From: an uncultured Pseudomonadota bacterium
GTDB taxonomy: Bacteria > Pseudomonadota > Alphaproteobacteria > RF32 > CAG-239
Assembly (NCBI GenBank): GCA_902494875.1
Contig: CABUUO010000005.1
Span: 1 to 64,000 of the forward strand
Length of the DNA: 64,000 nucleotides
Reading direction: 5' to 3'
The translations under genes and the position numbers were made by a program. How positions within the stretch are numbered: the first letter of the stretch is position 1; the number at the start of each line of letters is the position of its first letter. Below the pieces are notes generated by a model. That model was not told where the DNA came from, made no database searches, and saw only the letters and a list, made by a program, of their open reading frames with translations. Positions 1 to 8,619 of this stretch are shown piece after piece.

Positions 1-116
1 ATAATGCACCTCATAAATAATTAGAACTAAAGCCTGGATATATTATGCCACGCGCCGCGAAGAAATACAACAATAAATTGCCGTCAGAATAGCAATTTTC
101 ACAAAAATGTTACAAG

Positions 117-147
117 AAAGCACAAAATATTATGTATTCTGTGCTTT
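117..147. terminator. hairpin beyond the 3' end of the aas-like gene
   Basis: An 8-bp perfect inverted repeat (AAAGCACA at 117-124, TGTGCTTT at 140-147) lies about 50 bases past the stop of the minus-strand aas-like gene. There is only a weak T-run on either strand, so termination is a guess. I see no gene in the rest of 1-194. Confidence 0.35.
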
Positions 148-194
148 AAGTTTAGTCTATCTTCTGTCGTCAAAATGAATTGGTGTGTTTTGCT

Positions 195-2381
195 TTAGCT
201 GGCCAGAGGCAGAGCGGTTGCAGCCAGTTCTTCCATCACTTCTTTTTTCAAAGTTACGTTATCGGCTTTGCCGGTGGCAAAGACCGGAAGTTTTTCCTTG
301 AAAAGGATGATACGGGGAAGATAAAGCTCAGACATACCGTGCGCTTTGATGTAGTTGTGCAAAAGCTCCTGAGTGACGTTCCGGTTGTTGGTAGCCAGAA
401 CAATCTGTTCGCCTTTGCTTTCGTGCGGAATGGATACAATTCCGTAGCTGTATTCTTCACCGTATTTTTCGCAGGCTCTGCGAACCATATTGTCAACTGC
501 ATTAAGGGAAACCATTTCTCCGCCGATTTTGGCAAAACGTTTGATACGGTCTTTGATGTAGACAAAGCCGATATCGTCGATGCTGACGACGTCTCCGGTA
601 TGATACCATCCGTCTTCCAGCGGTTGTAAAACGCCCGGTTTTTCCGGCATGATATAACCCATCATGATATTGGGTCCTTTGACCCAAAGTTCTCCGCCGT
701 TTGCAATGCCGTCAACTGGCACGATTTTGTGTTCTATGGCGGGAAGAAGCTTGCCAATGGATCCAAAGCGGTTGAAAATGCGGTTGTTGGCGGTTATTAC
801 CGGGGCACATTCGGTTGAGCCGTAGGCTTCCATTACCCGGATGCCGAGCCTTTCCATCCACATATTGCGGGTGTCGGGTTTGACGGCCTCGGCACCGCCG
901 TACATAAAGCGGACGTTATGAAAGTCAAAGGGGTGGGCGATTTTGCCGTAGCCGCGGAAGAACGTGTCGGTGCCGAACATTACGGTGGCGCCGATTTCGT
1001 AGACGATTTCCGCCACTACGCGATAATGCAGCGGCGAAGGGTATAAGAAGAGCTTGGCTCCTTCCAACAGCGGAAACAGCGTGCCGACGGTAAGGCCGAA
1101 GCTGTGAAACATCGGCAGAGCATTGAATACCGTATCGGTGATGTTGATGGTTTCGATAGATGACATCTGTTTGATGTTGGAGATGATGTTGGCGTGGCTT
1201 AAAACCACAGCTTTCGGGGCGCCTTCGGAACCCGAGGTAAAAAGAATGGCCGCCTTTTTGCTGCCGCCTTCTTTATGCGGAACTCTTTTTATCTTATAAC
1301 GCAAAAAGGCATTGATTTTGTCCCAGAGGCCAATTTTATTGCGCAGGTCTTCCAGATATTCGATTTCAAATCCGGCCTGACTGATGGCTTCGACCACCGG
1401 TTCCATTTTGGCGTTGCGGATAAAGAGTTTTGAGGTGATAACCCGTTTTACCTGCGCGGTTTGGCACATGGAAACCATATTTTGCGCGCCGACAGAAAAA
1501 TTGAGCATTACCGGAATGCGTTCATAGGCCGAAAGGCCGAAAAACGCGCTCAGCGCGGCAATGGAATTTGGCAACAGCAGAGCAACGTGTTCGCCGTGGA
1601 CGGTTTCTCGCTTGAAATGTTTGCCCAGAACAAAGCATTTGATGATGATGTCTTTGTAGGAGTTTGGAACGCGGTTAATGTCTTCGACAAATGCCGGGCG
1701 GCGGAGCAGTCCTTTTTTGGAATGGACTTTGGCAGTTTTCATCAGCTGGGCGAAAAGCGAAATATTGGGATTGTAAGAAGCTTCAAAGCACATTTCGCGC
1801 ATAATCATATAGACTTCGTTGCTGATGTGGTCGCGTTGGCGGCGGAGTTCATCTTTTAGTTTAAAACTGCGCGGTGCGTCGACTTTGACCGTGATTCTCG
1901 GAAGCGGACGGTGCGGCAGGCGGCCTTTGGTTTTGGAAAAATAGCCGTACTGCGGGCCGTTAATCCAAACCGGAATGACGGGTGCCTGAGATTTGTCGGC
2001 CAACAGGCCGGGCGCTTCGTAAATCTTCATCAGGCCGCCGTTTTCAGTCATGCGTCCTTCGGCAAAGATGACGCAGCGGCGTCCGCTGTTGACTTTGGCA
2101 ATCAGCTCTTTCAAATCACCCGGTTCAATCGGGTTGAAAAGCATAATGTCGGCGGTTTTCATCAGAAAACGGATCCATTTGCGGCGGTACAGGTGTCCGT
2201 TCAGCGCAAAAATCGGGTCGCCGGGCAGAAAGGCAAAAAGAATAATCGGATCAAGATATGATACATGATTGGAAACATAGACTGCTTTGTCGGGCAAATT
2301 TTTTTCATCAAAAGCAATATTGCATCTAACCTTCATAAACCTGAAAAAATTTCTTAAACAAAATCTTATGAAGTTTTTCAA
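195..2381 (-). CDS. aas: Aas-type acyltransferase / acyl-ACP synthetase fusion
   Basis: This 728-residue protein joins an N-terminal PlsC-type acyltransferase domain (about residues 10-200) to an AMP-forming acyl-activating domain (about 230-720). The acyltransferase HX4D motif is visible as NHVSYLD (H39, D44), with FAEGRMT as the second block. The ligase half has the P-loop-like FTSGSEGAPKAVVLSH, the YGSTE motif and GWYHTGD. In enterobacteria Aas activates free fatty acids onto ACP and re-acylates lyso-phosphatidylethanolamine at the inner membrane; length and domain order match that family (about 720 residues). It is divergent from the FadL-like porin gene at 2609, which fits a fatty-acid salvage theme. 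The exact substrate is inferred from family membership. Confidence 0.88.
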   Translation of the reverse strand: MKNFIRFCLRNFFRFMKVRCNIAFDEKNLPDKAVYVSNHVSYLDPIILFAFLPGDPIFALNGHLYRRKWIRFLMKTADIMLFNPIEPGDLKELIAKVNSGRRCVIFAEGRMTENGGLMKIYEAPGLLADKSQAPVIPVWINGPQYGYFSKTKGRLPHRPLPRITVKVDAPRSFKLKDELRRQRDHISNEVYMIMREMCFEASYNPNISLFAQLMKTAKVHSKKGLLRRPAFVEDINRVPNSYKDIIIKCFVLGKHFKRETVHGEHVALLLPNSIAALSAFFGLSAYERIPVMLNFSVGAQNMVSMCQTAQVKRVITSKLFIRNAKMEPVVEAISQAGFEIEYLEDLRNKIGLWDKINAFLRYKIKRVPHKEGGSKKAAILFTSGSEGAPKAVVLSHANIISNIKQMSSIETINITDTVFNALPMFHSFGLTVGTLFPLLEGAKLFLYPSPLHYRVVAEIVYEIGATVMFGTDTFFRGYGKIAHPFDFHNVRFMYGGAEAVKPDTRNMWMERLGIRVMEAYGSTECAPVITANNRIFNRFGSIGKLLPAIEHKIVPVDGIANGGELWVKGPNIMMGYIMPEKPGVLQPLEDGWYHTGDVVSIDDIGFVYIKDRIKRFAKIGGEMVSLNAVDNMVRRACEKYGEEYSYGIVSIPHESKGEQIVLATNNRNVTQELLHNYIKAHGMSELYLPRIILFKEKLPVFATGKADNVTLKKEVMEELAATALPLAS

Positions 2382-2545
2382 AATAAGTTCTCCGAATAGT
2401 TCGAAATAATAATGATTTAAGCAATTTATTAACGAAAAGTAAAGAACAAAATAAAAAAGCGGTTTTGTGCAGAAAATAGTATGTATATATCCTGTTGTTT
2501 TTGTGTGCTATTTATGCAGATTTCCAGAGGTGGATAAATAAAATG

Positions 2546-2579
2546 TTGCTTTTAGGGCTTATTGCTTTACTACTATAAT
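2546..2579 (+). promoter_or_regulatory. candidate promoter of the FadL-like gene
   Basis: A consensus TATAAT sits at 2574-2579, 30 bases before the start codon at 2609. No good -35 hexamer lies at the ideal distance; TTGCTT at 2546 is too far upstream. The -10 box is the main support. Confidence 0.45.
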
Positions 2580-2608
2580 CATTGGTTTAACAGAGTAAAG
2601 CATTCCGT

Positions 2609-3874
2609 ATGAAAAAACTTTTGACTTTGACGGCTTTGGGAACCATTATGATGGCAGCCCAGGCCAATGCCTCCGGTTTTAACCTTAAAGAACAGTCCGT
2701 TGCCGCTCAGGGAAACGCATTTGCGGGCGCAACGGCCGGAGCCGAGGATATTTCCTATTCTTATTTTAACGCCGCCGGTCTGACCCGCCATAAGGGAACC
2801 AAGATTGTGGTCGGCGGAACCTATATTGCACCGCGTTCAAAAGCAAGAGAATCTTTTGCTAAATTTCCTGACGGAACGACGGACGGCGAACGCTACAACA
2901 ATAATATAGTGCATGCCGCGGTAGCGCCGAATATGTATATTTCTCACCAGTTGAATGACAGATGGACGCTGGGCGCCTCCGTAAACGTTCCTTTCGGCAT
3001 GATTACCAAGTATGACGACGAATGGGCCGGAAAATATCACGGCACGCTTTCAAAAGTAACGACGGTGACGGTAACGCCGATGGCGGCCTACAAAGCCAAT
3101 GAGCATCTCTCGCTCGGTGCCGGTTTCCAGATGCAGTATATTAAGGCGCGGCTGAGAAACTCGACGTATACAGAATATGTTCATGATGTTAAGACGGCGC
3201 TGGAAGGCGACACTTTTGACATTGGTTACCAGCTCGGAGCCATGTATGAATTTAACGAATCGACCCGTATCGGTGCCGGTTACCGCAGCGAGGTGAAACA
3301 TAAGCTTAAAGGCGACATTGAGTTTTCGAACAATTTGGGAGGAGCGCTTCCCAATCAGGATATCAGCGCCCGGTTGACAACGCCGGCCAATTTTACCATC
3401 GGCGCCTATCATGACCTGAACGATCAGTGGTCGGTGATGGCAGAGTACGGGCGCACGTTTTGGTCCTCGTTTGACGAGCTGCGCATCAGAGGCAGCGGCA
3501 GCCGACCCGTGAACAGCGTGACCGAAGAGCGTTGGAAAGACACGGATTTTTATGCATTCGGCGTCAGCTATAAATATAATGACCAATGGAAATTCCGGGC
3601 CGGCGTTGCCTATGATGAAGGCGCCGTTGACGAAGAATACCGCACGCCGCGGATTCCCGATGCCGGCCGTCAGTGGTATGCGTTGGGCGTGCAGTATACG
3701 CAGAATGAAAACCTGACCTGGAATGTCGGCTATACGTATATCCGCGCCAAAGACGGGCGGGTCAAGCTTAAGGGGCAGGGCGGCCATATCGGGGACGAGG
3801 CGCGCGGCGACCTGGAGGCTTTGTATAAAAACGACATCCATATTTTTGGTTTGTCTTTGAATTATAATTTCTAA
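2609..3874 (+). CDS. FadL/OMPP1-family outer membrane transport protein
   Basis: The 421-residue product starts with a signal peptide (cleavage expected after the ANA of the first 22 residues). The mature N-terminus GFNLKEQSVAAQGNAFAG and the block DISYSYFNAAGL match the N-terminal hatch of FadL/OMPP1/TodX proteins. The rest alternates in the way expected of a beta barrel, and the last residue is Phe (LSLNYNF), the usual BAM-recognition end. FadL proteins take up long-chain fatty acids or other hydrophobic compounds across the outer membrane. The aas-like gene is divergently transcribed next to it, so fatty-acid uptake plus activation is a reasonable reading. A terminator follows directly. 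Confidence 0.85.
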   Translation: MKKLLTLTALGTIMMAAQANASGFNLKEQSVAAQGNAFAGATAGAEDISYSYFNAAGLTRHKGTKIVVGGTYIAPRSKARESFAKFPDGTTDGERYNNNIVHAAVAPNMYISHQLNDRWTLGASVNVPFGMITKYDDEWAGKYHGTLSKVTTVTVTPMAAYKANEHLSLGAGFQMQYIKARLRNSTYTEYVHDVKTALEGDTFDIGYQLGAMYEFNESTRIGAGYRSEVKHKLKGDIEFSNNLGGALPNQDISARLTTPANFTIGAYHDLNDQWSVMAEYGRTFWSSFDELRIRGSGSRPVNSVTEERWKDTDFYAFGVSYKYNDQWKFRAGVAYDEGAVDEEYRTPRIPDAGRQWYALGVQYTQNENLTWNVGYTYIRAKDGRVKLKGQGGHIGDEARGDLEALYKNDIHIFGLSLNYNF

Positions 3875-3892
3875 ATCTGCGAAAGTGTTTGC

Positions 3893-3922
3893 AAAAGCTC
3901 CGATGTCGTTCGGAGCTTTTTT
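3893..3922 (+). terminator. Rho-independent terminator after the FadL-like gene
   Basis: GCTCCGA (3897-3903) pairs with TCGGAGC (3910-3916) and is followed by six T. Confidence 0.85.
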
Positions 3923-3982
3923 CGTTGCATTATATCTTTTTTCAGGTATAATGACGGAAAATAGACAAAATCAGGAGGCGGT

Positions 3983-5464
3983 ATGGAACCGGGACTGAGC
4001 CGAAGAGAAAATCTTGAGCGTCTGAAGACAGTTAATCCCAGATCAGAGCTTGATTATGCGCGCAATAAATTTATTGAGCGGCTGAAAAACTATTTGCTTC
4101 CAGAAACGGTGGAAGTGCGCAATTATGCAACTCGGCCCAAATTTTACGGCTGTGACCAGGAAAGAGAGCTTAAGCAGCATTTAAATTATCTGCTCGACCG
4201 GGAAAGAGGAAAAAGCCTTGCTGAAAACAGTCTTTTGGTATTGTCAGCGTTGAAAGAAGCTTTACTTGACGACAGGGAGAAGTCCGGCCAGCGGATTAAC
4301 AGCGGCAAAAAGGATCGGGCACGCTATAATAAGGCGGCTGGCAGCCGTTATGAGGCCTGGGAAAGGCTGATTGACTTTGCGGCACCGCGGTTGCGGCTGG
4401 ATTCCAAATCTCAGATTGATATGCTGCATTTTATGTATAAGTTTAACGTTAACTGCCGTGACGAAACCTATGAAAAACTGTGCGCTTTTACGCCGATGGG
4501 AGCTTATGACGTTAAAAGCTGCGACAGGATATTCGACTATCTGTGCTTCAGAATGAGCCGTCCGGCCGGCAGCAAATATATCAGCGCTTATGCGCCGTTT
4601 GTAAAAAATTATGCCGCCCATACCGAAAGGACGGATATGGCATTTTTCCGGCGTTTTGCAGAGCTTAATCTGGATATGCTGGCTAAGGCCGACGATTATA
4701 TGCAATGTTATGATTTTAGAGCTATGGATATTATACTGGTGCGGCGGGCCGGAAGAGTTTCGGAGGGGGTACAACAAGAGCTGTTTGCGAAAATTCCGCC
4801 GGTGTGCAGCCGGATAGACAAACACGGGGTGTTTGTGTTTTCGGAGCTTATGGCCGAGCGTATAATCCGGGGCGGCGTTGCCGCAGAGCGGCTGGCTCGG
4901 CTTGGGACGGCATGGTTGCAGAAGCTGACGGCGGAAAATGATTTTAACCATCATGAAATAGGAAAGCTGAGAGAAATTTTTGACGAGGATAAAATCGGTC
5001 TTCGTCTGACCGGCAAAAGGCTGCATGATTTTGGTGAAAGCATAGAGTTGGACTATAGGCAGCGTCGTCTGGCGGATGTTGAAGGTCTTAACCGGTGGGT
5101 TTATGCCAATCCGACCGACAATCCGGCCGAACTGCTGTCTTTGCGTACCGTATATGTCAATATGCTAAGTGAACGGTTGGTTCGGGATAAGAGAATCGGT
5201 GATTATAATCTGGACGCTTACTATCGCGGACATCGTATTTTGGTGAAAAAACAGAACGAGAGCCTGCCTAATTTGCAAAAACAGGCGGAAATGTGCGACG
5301 GTCCCAAACTGGACAATCTGCGAATGGTGTTGGAGCGTTTTTATTCCGAGAACAGTTTCTTTGACGAATGTATGGATATTTTGAACGACTTTGACAGTGA
5401 TGTCAAAAAGCGGAAGCAATTGCAAATGCCGCGGATGGTTCGGAAAGACTATTATATGCATTAA
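3983..5464 (+). CDS. protein of unknown function, 493 aa
   Basis: I do not recognise this gene. The start codon is well supported by AGGAGG about 7 bases upstream. The protein is soluble-looking, rich in Arg, Lys, Glu and Leu, with no signal peptide or membrane segment and no obvious catalytic motif. The predicted character is mostly helical, with charged ends (start MEPGLSRRENLERL, end RKDYYMH). It stands alone between two terminators and converges with uvrA. It may be a lineage-specific cytoplasmic protein; no function is assigned. Confidence 0.75.
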   Translation: MEPGLSRRENLERLKTVNPRSELDYARNKFIERLKNYLLPETVEVRNYATRPKFYGCDQERELKQHLNYLLDRERGKSLAENSLLVLSALKEALLDDREKSGQRINSGKKDRARYNKAAGSRYEAWERLIDFAAPRLRLDSKSQIDMLHFMYKFNVNCRDETYEKLCAFTPMGAYDVKSCDRIFDYLCFRMSRPAGSKYISAYAPFVKNYAAHTERTDMAFFRRFAELNLDMLAKADDYMQCYDFRAMDIILVRRAGRVSEGVQQELFAKIPPVCSRIDKHGVFVFSELMAERIIRGGVAAERLARLGTAWLQKLTAENDFNHHEIGKLREIFDEDKIGLRLTGKRLHDFGESIELDYRQRRLADVEGLNRWVYANPTDNPAELLSLRTVYVNMLSERLVRDKRIGDYNLDAYYRGHRILVKKQNESLPNLQKQAEMCDGPKLDNLRMVLERFYSENSFFDECMDILNDFDSDVKKRKQLQMPRMVRKDYYMH

Positions 5465-5465
5465 C

Positions 5466-5492
5466 AAAAAGCCCGTTTGGAACGGGCTTTTT
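5466..5492. terminator. bidirectional terminator between the 493-aa gene and uvrA
   Basis: AAAGCCCGTT and AACGGGCTTT form the stem, with an A-run before and a T-run after. It serves both converging genes. Confidence 0.88.
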
Positions 5493-5493
5493 G

Positions 5494-8307
5494 TTATTTG
5501 AGCTTGTCGCGGAGATATTTGGCGGTGTAGCTTTGTTCCACGCCGGCCACTTCTTCCGGCGTACCCTGGGCAATGATGCGGCCGCCTCCGTCTCCGCCCT
5601 CGGGACCCAAATCAACAATATAATCGGCGGTTTTGATAACGTCCAGATTATGTTCGATAACGATAATCGAATTGCCTTGATCAACTAACGTATGCAATAC
5701 CTTTAAGAGTTTGTTGATGTCTTCGAAATGCAGACCGGTGGTCGGTTCGTCAAGAATATACAGCGTTTTGCCGGTGGCACGTTTGGAAAGTTCCTTGGAG
5801 AGTTTTACGCGCTGGGCTTCGCCGCCGGAAAGGGTGGTGGCCTGCTGTCCGAGCTTAATGTAGCCCAAGCCGACCTTGCGCAGCAGATCAAGCCGGTTTT
5901 TGATTGAGGGAATGTTTTCGAAGAAGGCATAGGCTTCGTCTACGGTCATATCCAGAACATCGGCGATTGATTTGTCCTTGTATTTAACTTCCAGCGTTTC
6001 ACGGTTAAACCGTTTGCCCTTGCAGACGTCGCATTCGACATAGACGTCGGGCAGAAAGTGCATCTCGATTTTGGTGACACCGTCGCCTTTGCAGGCCTCA
6101 CAGCGGCCGCCGGCAATGTTGAAAGAAAAGCGGCCGGCATTGTAACCGCGGGCTTTGGCTTCCGGCAGATTGGCAAACCAGTCGCGGATGTTGGTGAAAA
6201 GGCCGGTATAGGTGGCCGGGTTAGAGCGCGGTGTGCGGCCGATGGGTGACTGGTCGATGTCAATAATCTTGTCGATGTTTTCGGCGCCGATGAGTTTGTC
6301 ATATTTCCCGGCCGGTTCCCGGCTGTCATACAAGGCTTTGTTTAAGGCTTTGCATAGGGTTTCCAGAATGAGTGACGATTTTCCGCCGCCGGAAACGCCG
6401 GTGACGCAGGTCAGGGTTCCCAGAGGAATTTTCAAATCGACGTTTTTCAGATTGTTGGTTTTGGCGCCTTTGAGGCCGATAAATTTGCCGTTGCCTTTGC
6501 GGCGTTTGGCCGGAACGGAGATTTCTTTCTGACCGTTCAGGTATTGTGCGGTCAGGCTTTGGGGATTTTTCAGCACTTCTTTGACGGTTCCTTCCGCGGT
6601 GATTTCGCCGCCGCATTGTCCGGCGCCGGGTCCCATGTCAATCAGATAGTCGGCAGCGCGGATGGCGTCTTCGTCATGCTCGACGACAATTACGGTGTTG
6701 CCGATGTCGCGCAGGCGGGTAAGGGTGGCAAGCAGGCGGTCGTTGTCTCTTTGATGCAGACCTATAGAAGGTTCGTCAAGAACATAGAGCACGCCGGTCA
6801 GTCCGGAGCCGATCTGGGAAGCCAGACGGATGCGCTGGGCTTCGCCGCCGGAAAGGGTTCCTGACTGGCGGGAAAGCGACAAATATTCAAGTCCCACATT
6901 ATTTAAGAAGTTTAAGCGTTCAACAATCTCCTTTAAGATTTTGTGCGCAATCTCCTGTTTTTTCGGGCTTAATGTGGCTTCAATGCCGCTGAACCAGAGC
7001 AAGGCTTTTTTTATGGACATTTCCGAGGCGTCCATGATGTCCAGACCGCCGATTTTGACGGCCAGGGCTTCCGGTTTCAGGCGTTTGCCATGGCAGAATT
7101 CGCAGGGAGCGGCAGACTGGTATTTGGAAAATTCTTCGCGAACCCAGCTGGAATCTGTTTCCAAGAAGCGGCGCTCCATATTCGGTATCACGCCTTCAAA
7201 CGGTTTGTCGGTAACAAAGCGCGAATAGACCATCGGAACACAGACGTTGCCGGAACCGTAGAGGATGACGTTCCGCGCCTGTTCGGGAAGTTCGTTCCAC
7301 GGCGTTTTGGGTGAAACGTTCAAAAACTCGCACAAAGAATTGAGCGTTTGAGTATAAAAGGCCGATTTTCCGGTGTTCCAAGGCGCGATAGCTCCCTGAG
7401 AGAGCGACAAATGCGGGTTGGGAACAATCAGATCGGGGTCCATATACAGTCTGGCGCCGATGCCGTCGCAGTGCGGGCAGGCTCCGTAGGGGTTGTTGAA
7501 CGAGAACAGCCGGGGTTCGATTTCCTCAATGGTGAAGCCGGAAACCGGGCAGGCAAATTTGGAAGAAAACGTAGCGCGGGAACCATCGGCGGCATTTTCG
7601 ACGAAAATCAGCCCGTCGCCGAGTTTAAGCGCCGTTTCGACCGATTGAGACAGGCGTTCTTCAATGTCGGGGCGGATGACCAGACGGTCGACCACTACTT
7701 CTATGTCATGTTTCTGATTTTTGTTTAAGGCGGGCACTTCTTCAATGTCGTAAACCTGTCCGTCGATTTTTAAACGCTGGTAGCCTTGTTTTTGCAGGTT
7801 TTCAATCTCTTTGCGAAATTCGCCTTTCTTGCCGCGGGCAATCGGAGCCAGAAGCAGGAGTTTGGTGCTCTGCGGATATTCCAGAATGCGGTCAACCATC
7901 TGCGAAACGGTCTGGGATTCGATCGGCAGTCCCGTGGCCGGGGAATAAGGCGTTCCGGCGCGAGCCCAGAGCAGACGCATATAGTCGTAGATTTCGGTGA
8001 CGGTGCCGACCGTGGAACGTGGGTTGTGCGAAGTGGTTTTCTGTTCGATGGAAATGGCCGGAGACAGACCTTCGATAGAATCGACGTCGGGTTTTTTCAT
8101 CAGGTCCAGAAACTGGCGCGCGTAGGAGGACAGGCTTTCCACATAGCGGCGCTGTCCTTCGGCATAAATGGTGTCGAAAGCTAGGGACGATTTGCCGGAG
8201 CCGGAGAGGCCGGTGATGACCGTCAGCTTGTTTTTGGGAATCTTAACGTCGATGTTTTTGAGGTTGTGTTCGCGTCCGCCGCGGATTTCAATGTAGTCGT
8301 TTGCCAT
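5494..8307 (-). CDS. uvrA: UvrABC system protein A
   Basis: UvrA is the damage-sensing ATPase of nucleotide excision repair; it loads UvrB. Both ABC modules are visible: Walker A TGLSGSGKSSLAF near the N-terminus and TGVSGGGKSSLILE in the second half, two LSGGEAQR signatures, and the zinc-finger cysteines CPHCDG and CEACKGDG...CDVCKGKRF. I place the start at MANDYIEIR (8307), 15 codons inside the longest open frame, because AGGCG lies 5-6 bases before it and UvrA proteins begin this way. The resulting 937 residues is the usual length. It appears to be a single-gene unit. Confidence 0.97.
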   Translation of the reverse strand: MANDYIEIRGGREHNLKNIDVKIPKNKLTVITGLSGSGKSSLAFDTIYAEGQRRYVESLSSYARQFLDLMKKPDVDSIEGLSPAISIEQKTTSHNPRSTVGTVTEIYDYMRLLWARAGTPYSPATGLPIESQTVSQMVDRILEYPQSTKLLLLAPIARGKKGEFRKEIENLQKQGYQRLKIDGQVYDIEEVPALNKNQKHDIEVVVDRLVIRPDIEERLSQSVETALKLGDGLIFVENAADGSRATFSSKFACPVSGFTIEEIEPRLFSFNNPYGACPHCDGIGARLYMDPDLIVPNPHLSLSQGAIAPWNTGKSAFYTQTLNSLCEFLNVSPKTPWNELPEQARNVILYGSGNVCVPMVYSRFVTDKPFEGVIPNMERRFLETDSSWVREEFSKYQSAAPCEFCHGKRLKPEALAVKIGGLDIMDASEMSIKKALLWFSGIEATLSPKKQEIAHKILKEIVERLNFLNNVGLEYLSLSRQSGTLSGGEAQRIRLASQIGSGLTGVLYVLDEPSIGLHQRDNDRLLATLTRLRDIGNTVIVVEHDEDAIRAADYLIDMGPGAGQCGGEITAEGTVKEVLKNPQSLTAQYLNGQKEISVPAKRRKGNGKFIGLKGAKTNNLKNVDLKIPLGTLTCVTGVSGGGKSSLILETLCKALNKALYDSREPAGKYDKLIGAENIDKIIDIDQSPIGRTPRSNPATYTGLFTNIRDWFANLPEAKARGYNAGRFSFNIAGGRCEACKGDGVTKIEMHFLPDVYVECDVCKGKRFNRETLEVKYKDKSIADVLDMTVDEAYAFFENIPSIKNRLDLLRKVGLGYIKLGQQATTLSGGEAQRVKLSKELSKRATGKTLYILDEPTTGLHFEDINKLLKVLHTLVDQGNSIIVIEHNLDVIKTADYIVDLGPEGGDGGGRIIAQGTPEEVAGVEQSYTAKYLRDKLK

Positions 8308-8428
8308 TTTGCGCCTGTTTGTTTCTGTTTTGTTCTGGCATAATATAATCATTTATTTTATGAATGGCAATAAAAAATAATATCAGGCGCCCTCTGATGA
8401 AAAGTTTTAGTTTTTGGACAAAAATAGT

Positions 8429-8457
8429 TGACATGCGGAACCGGATGTGCTAAAAAG
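8429..8457 (+). promoter_or_regulatory. sigma-70 promoter of the ATP-grasp/AstE operon
   Basis: TTGACA (8429-8434), a 17-base spacer and TAAAAA (8452-8457). The expected transcription start is near A8464, giving a leader of about 155 bases. Confidence 0.75.
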
Positions 8458-8463
8458 GCGCTC

Positions 8464-8523
8464 ATGATGAAAATAAAACCGACATATACAGAGTCCGCAA
8501 GACTTTCTCTCCGACGCTCCTAG
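8464..8523 (+). CDS. possible 19-residue leader peptide (MMKIKPTYTESARLSLRRS)
   Basis: A short frame begins with ATGATG at 8464, which is almost exactly the predicted transcription start, so translation would have to be leaderless. It ends in the run Arg-Leu-Ser-Leu-Arg-Arg-Ser with the rare-looking codons AGA, CGA and CGC, and stops with TAG at 8521. The stop codon lies in the loop of the hairpin at 8516-8528, as in attenuation leaders. There is no SD. It could also be a chance frame inside a structured untranslated leader. Confidence 0.35.
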   Translation: MMKIKPTYTESARLSLRRS

Positions 8524-8575
8524 GGGGCTGAATATTTTCGTTTTAAATTTTTTTCCGTTTTTTTTCGTTTATTTT
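8516..8575 (+). promoter_or_regulatory. candidate attenuator: hairpin plus U-rich tract
   Basis: GCTCC (8516-8520), loop TAG, GGGGC (8524-8528) make a short GC-rich hairpin, followed within about 10 bases by long T-rich tracts up to 8575. The T-tract is interrupted by C and G, so termination would be leaky. It sits between the promoter and the ATP-grasp gene. Confidence 0.4.
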
Positions 8576-8619
8576 TAGCCGCAAAGCGCGGTTTGTACAA
8601 AGTTGTGAGAGAGTAAAAA

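Larger units (their letters stand above)
8308..8619. other. 312-base gap: promoter, possible leader peptide and hairpins
   Basis: This stretch separates uvrA (minus) from the ATP-grasp gene (plus). It holds a promoter, a 19-codon frame starting about at the predicted transcription start, a GC-rich hairpin with a U-rich tract and a small hairpin CCGC-aaagc-GCGG just before the structural gene. These parts are listed separately. Confidence 0.8.

Noticed and set aside
45..92. Short frame MPRAAKKYNNKLPSE near the left edge
   Set aside because: It is 15 codons, with no SD and no context; too little to call a gene.
3050..3841. Open frame of 263 codons antisense to the FadL-like gene
   Set aside because: It is fully inside a recognised porin gene and its translation has no coherent protein features.
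5494..8352. UvrA start at 8352
   Set aside because: The extra 15 residues are not UvrA-like and lack an SD, while MANDYIEIR at 8307 has one.
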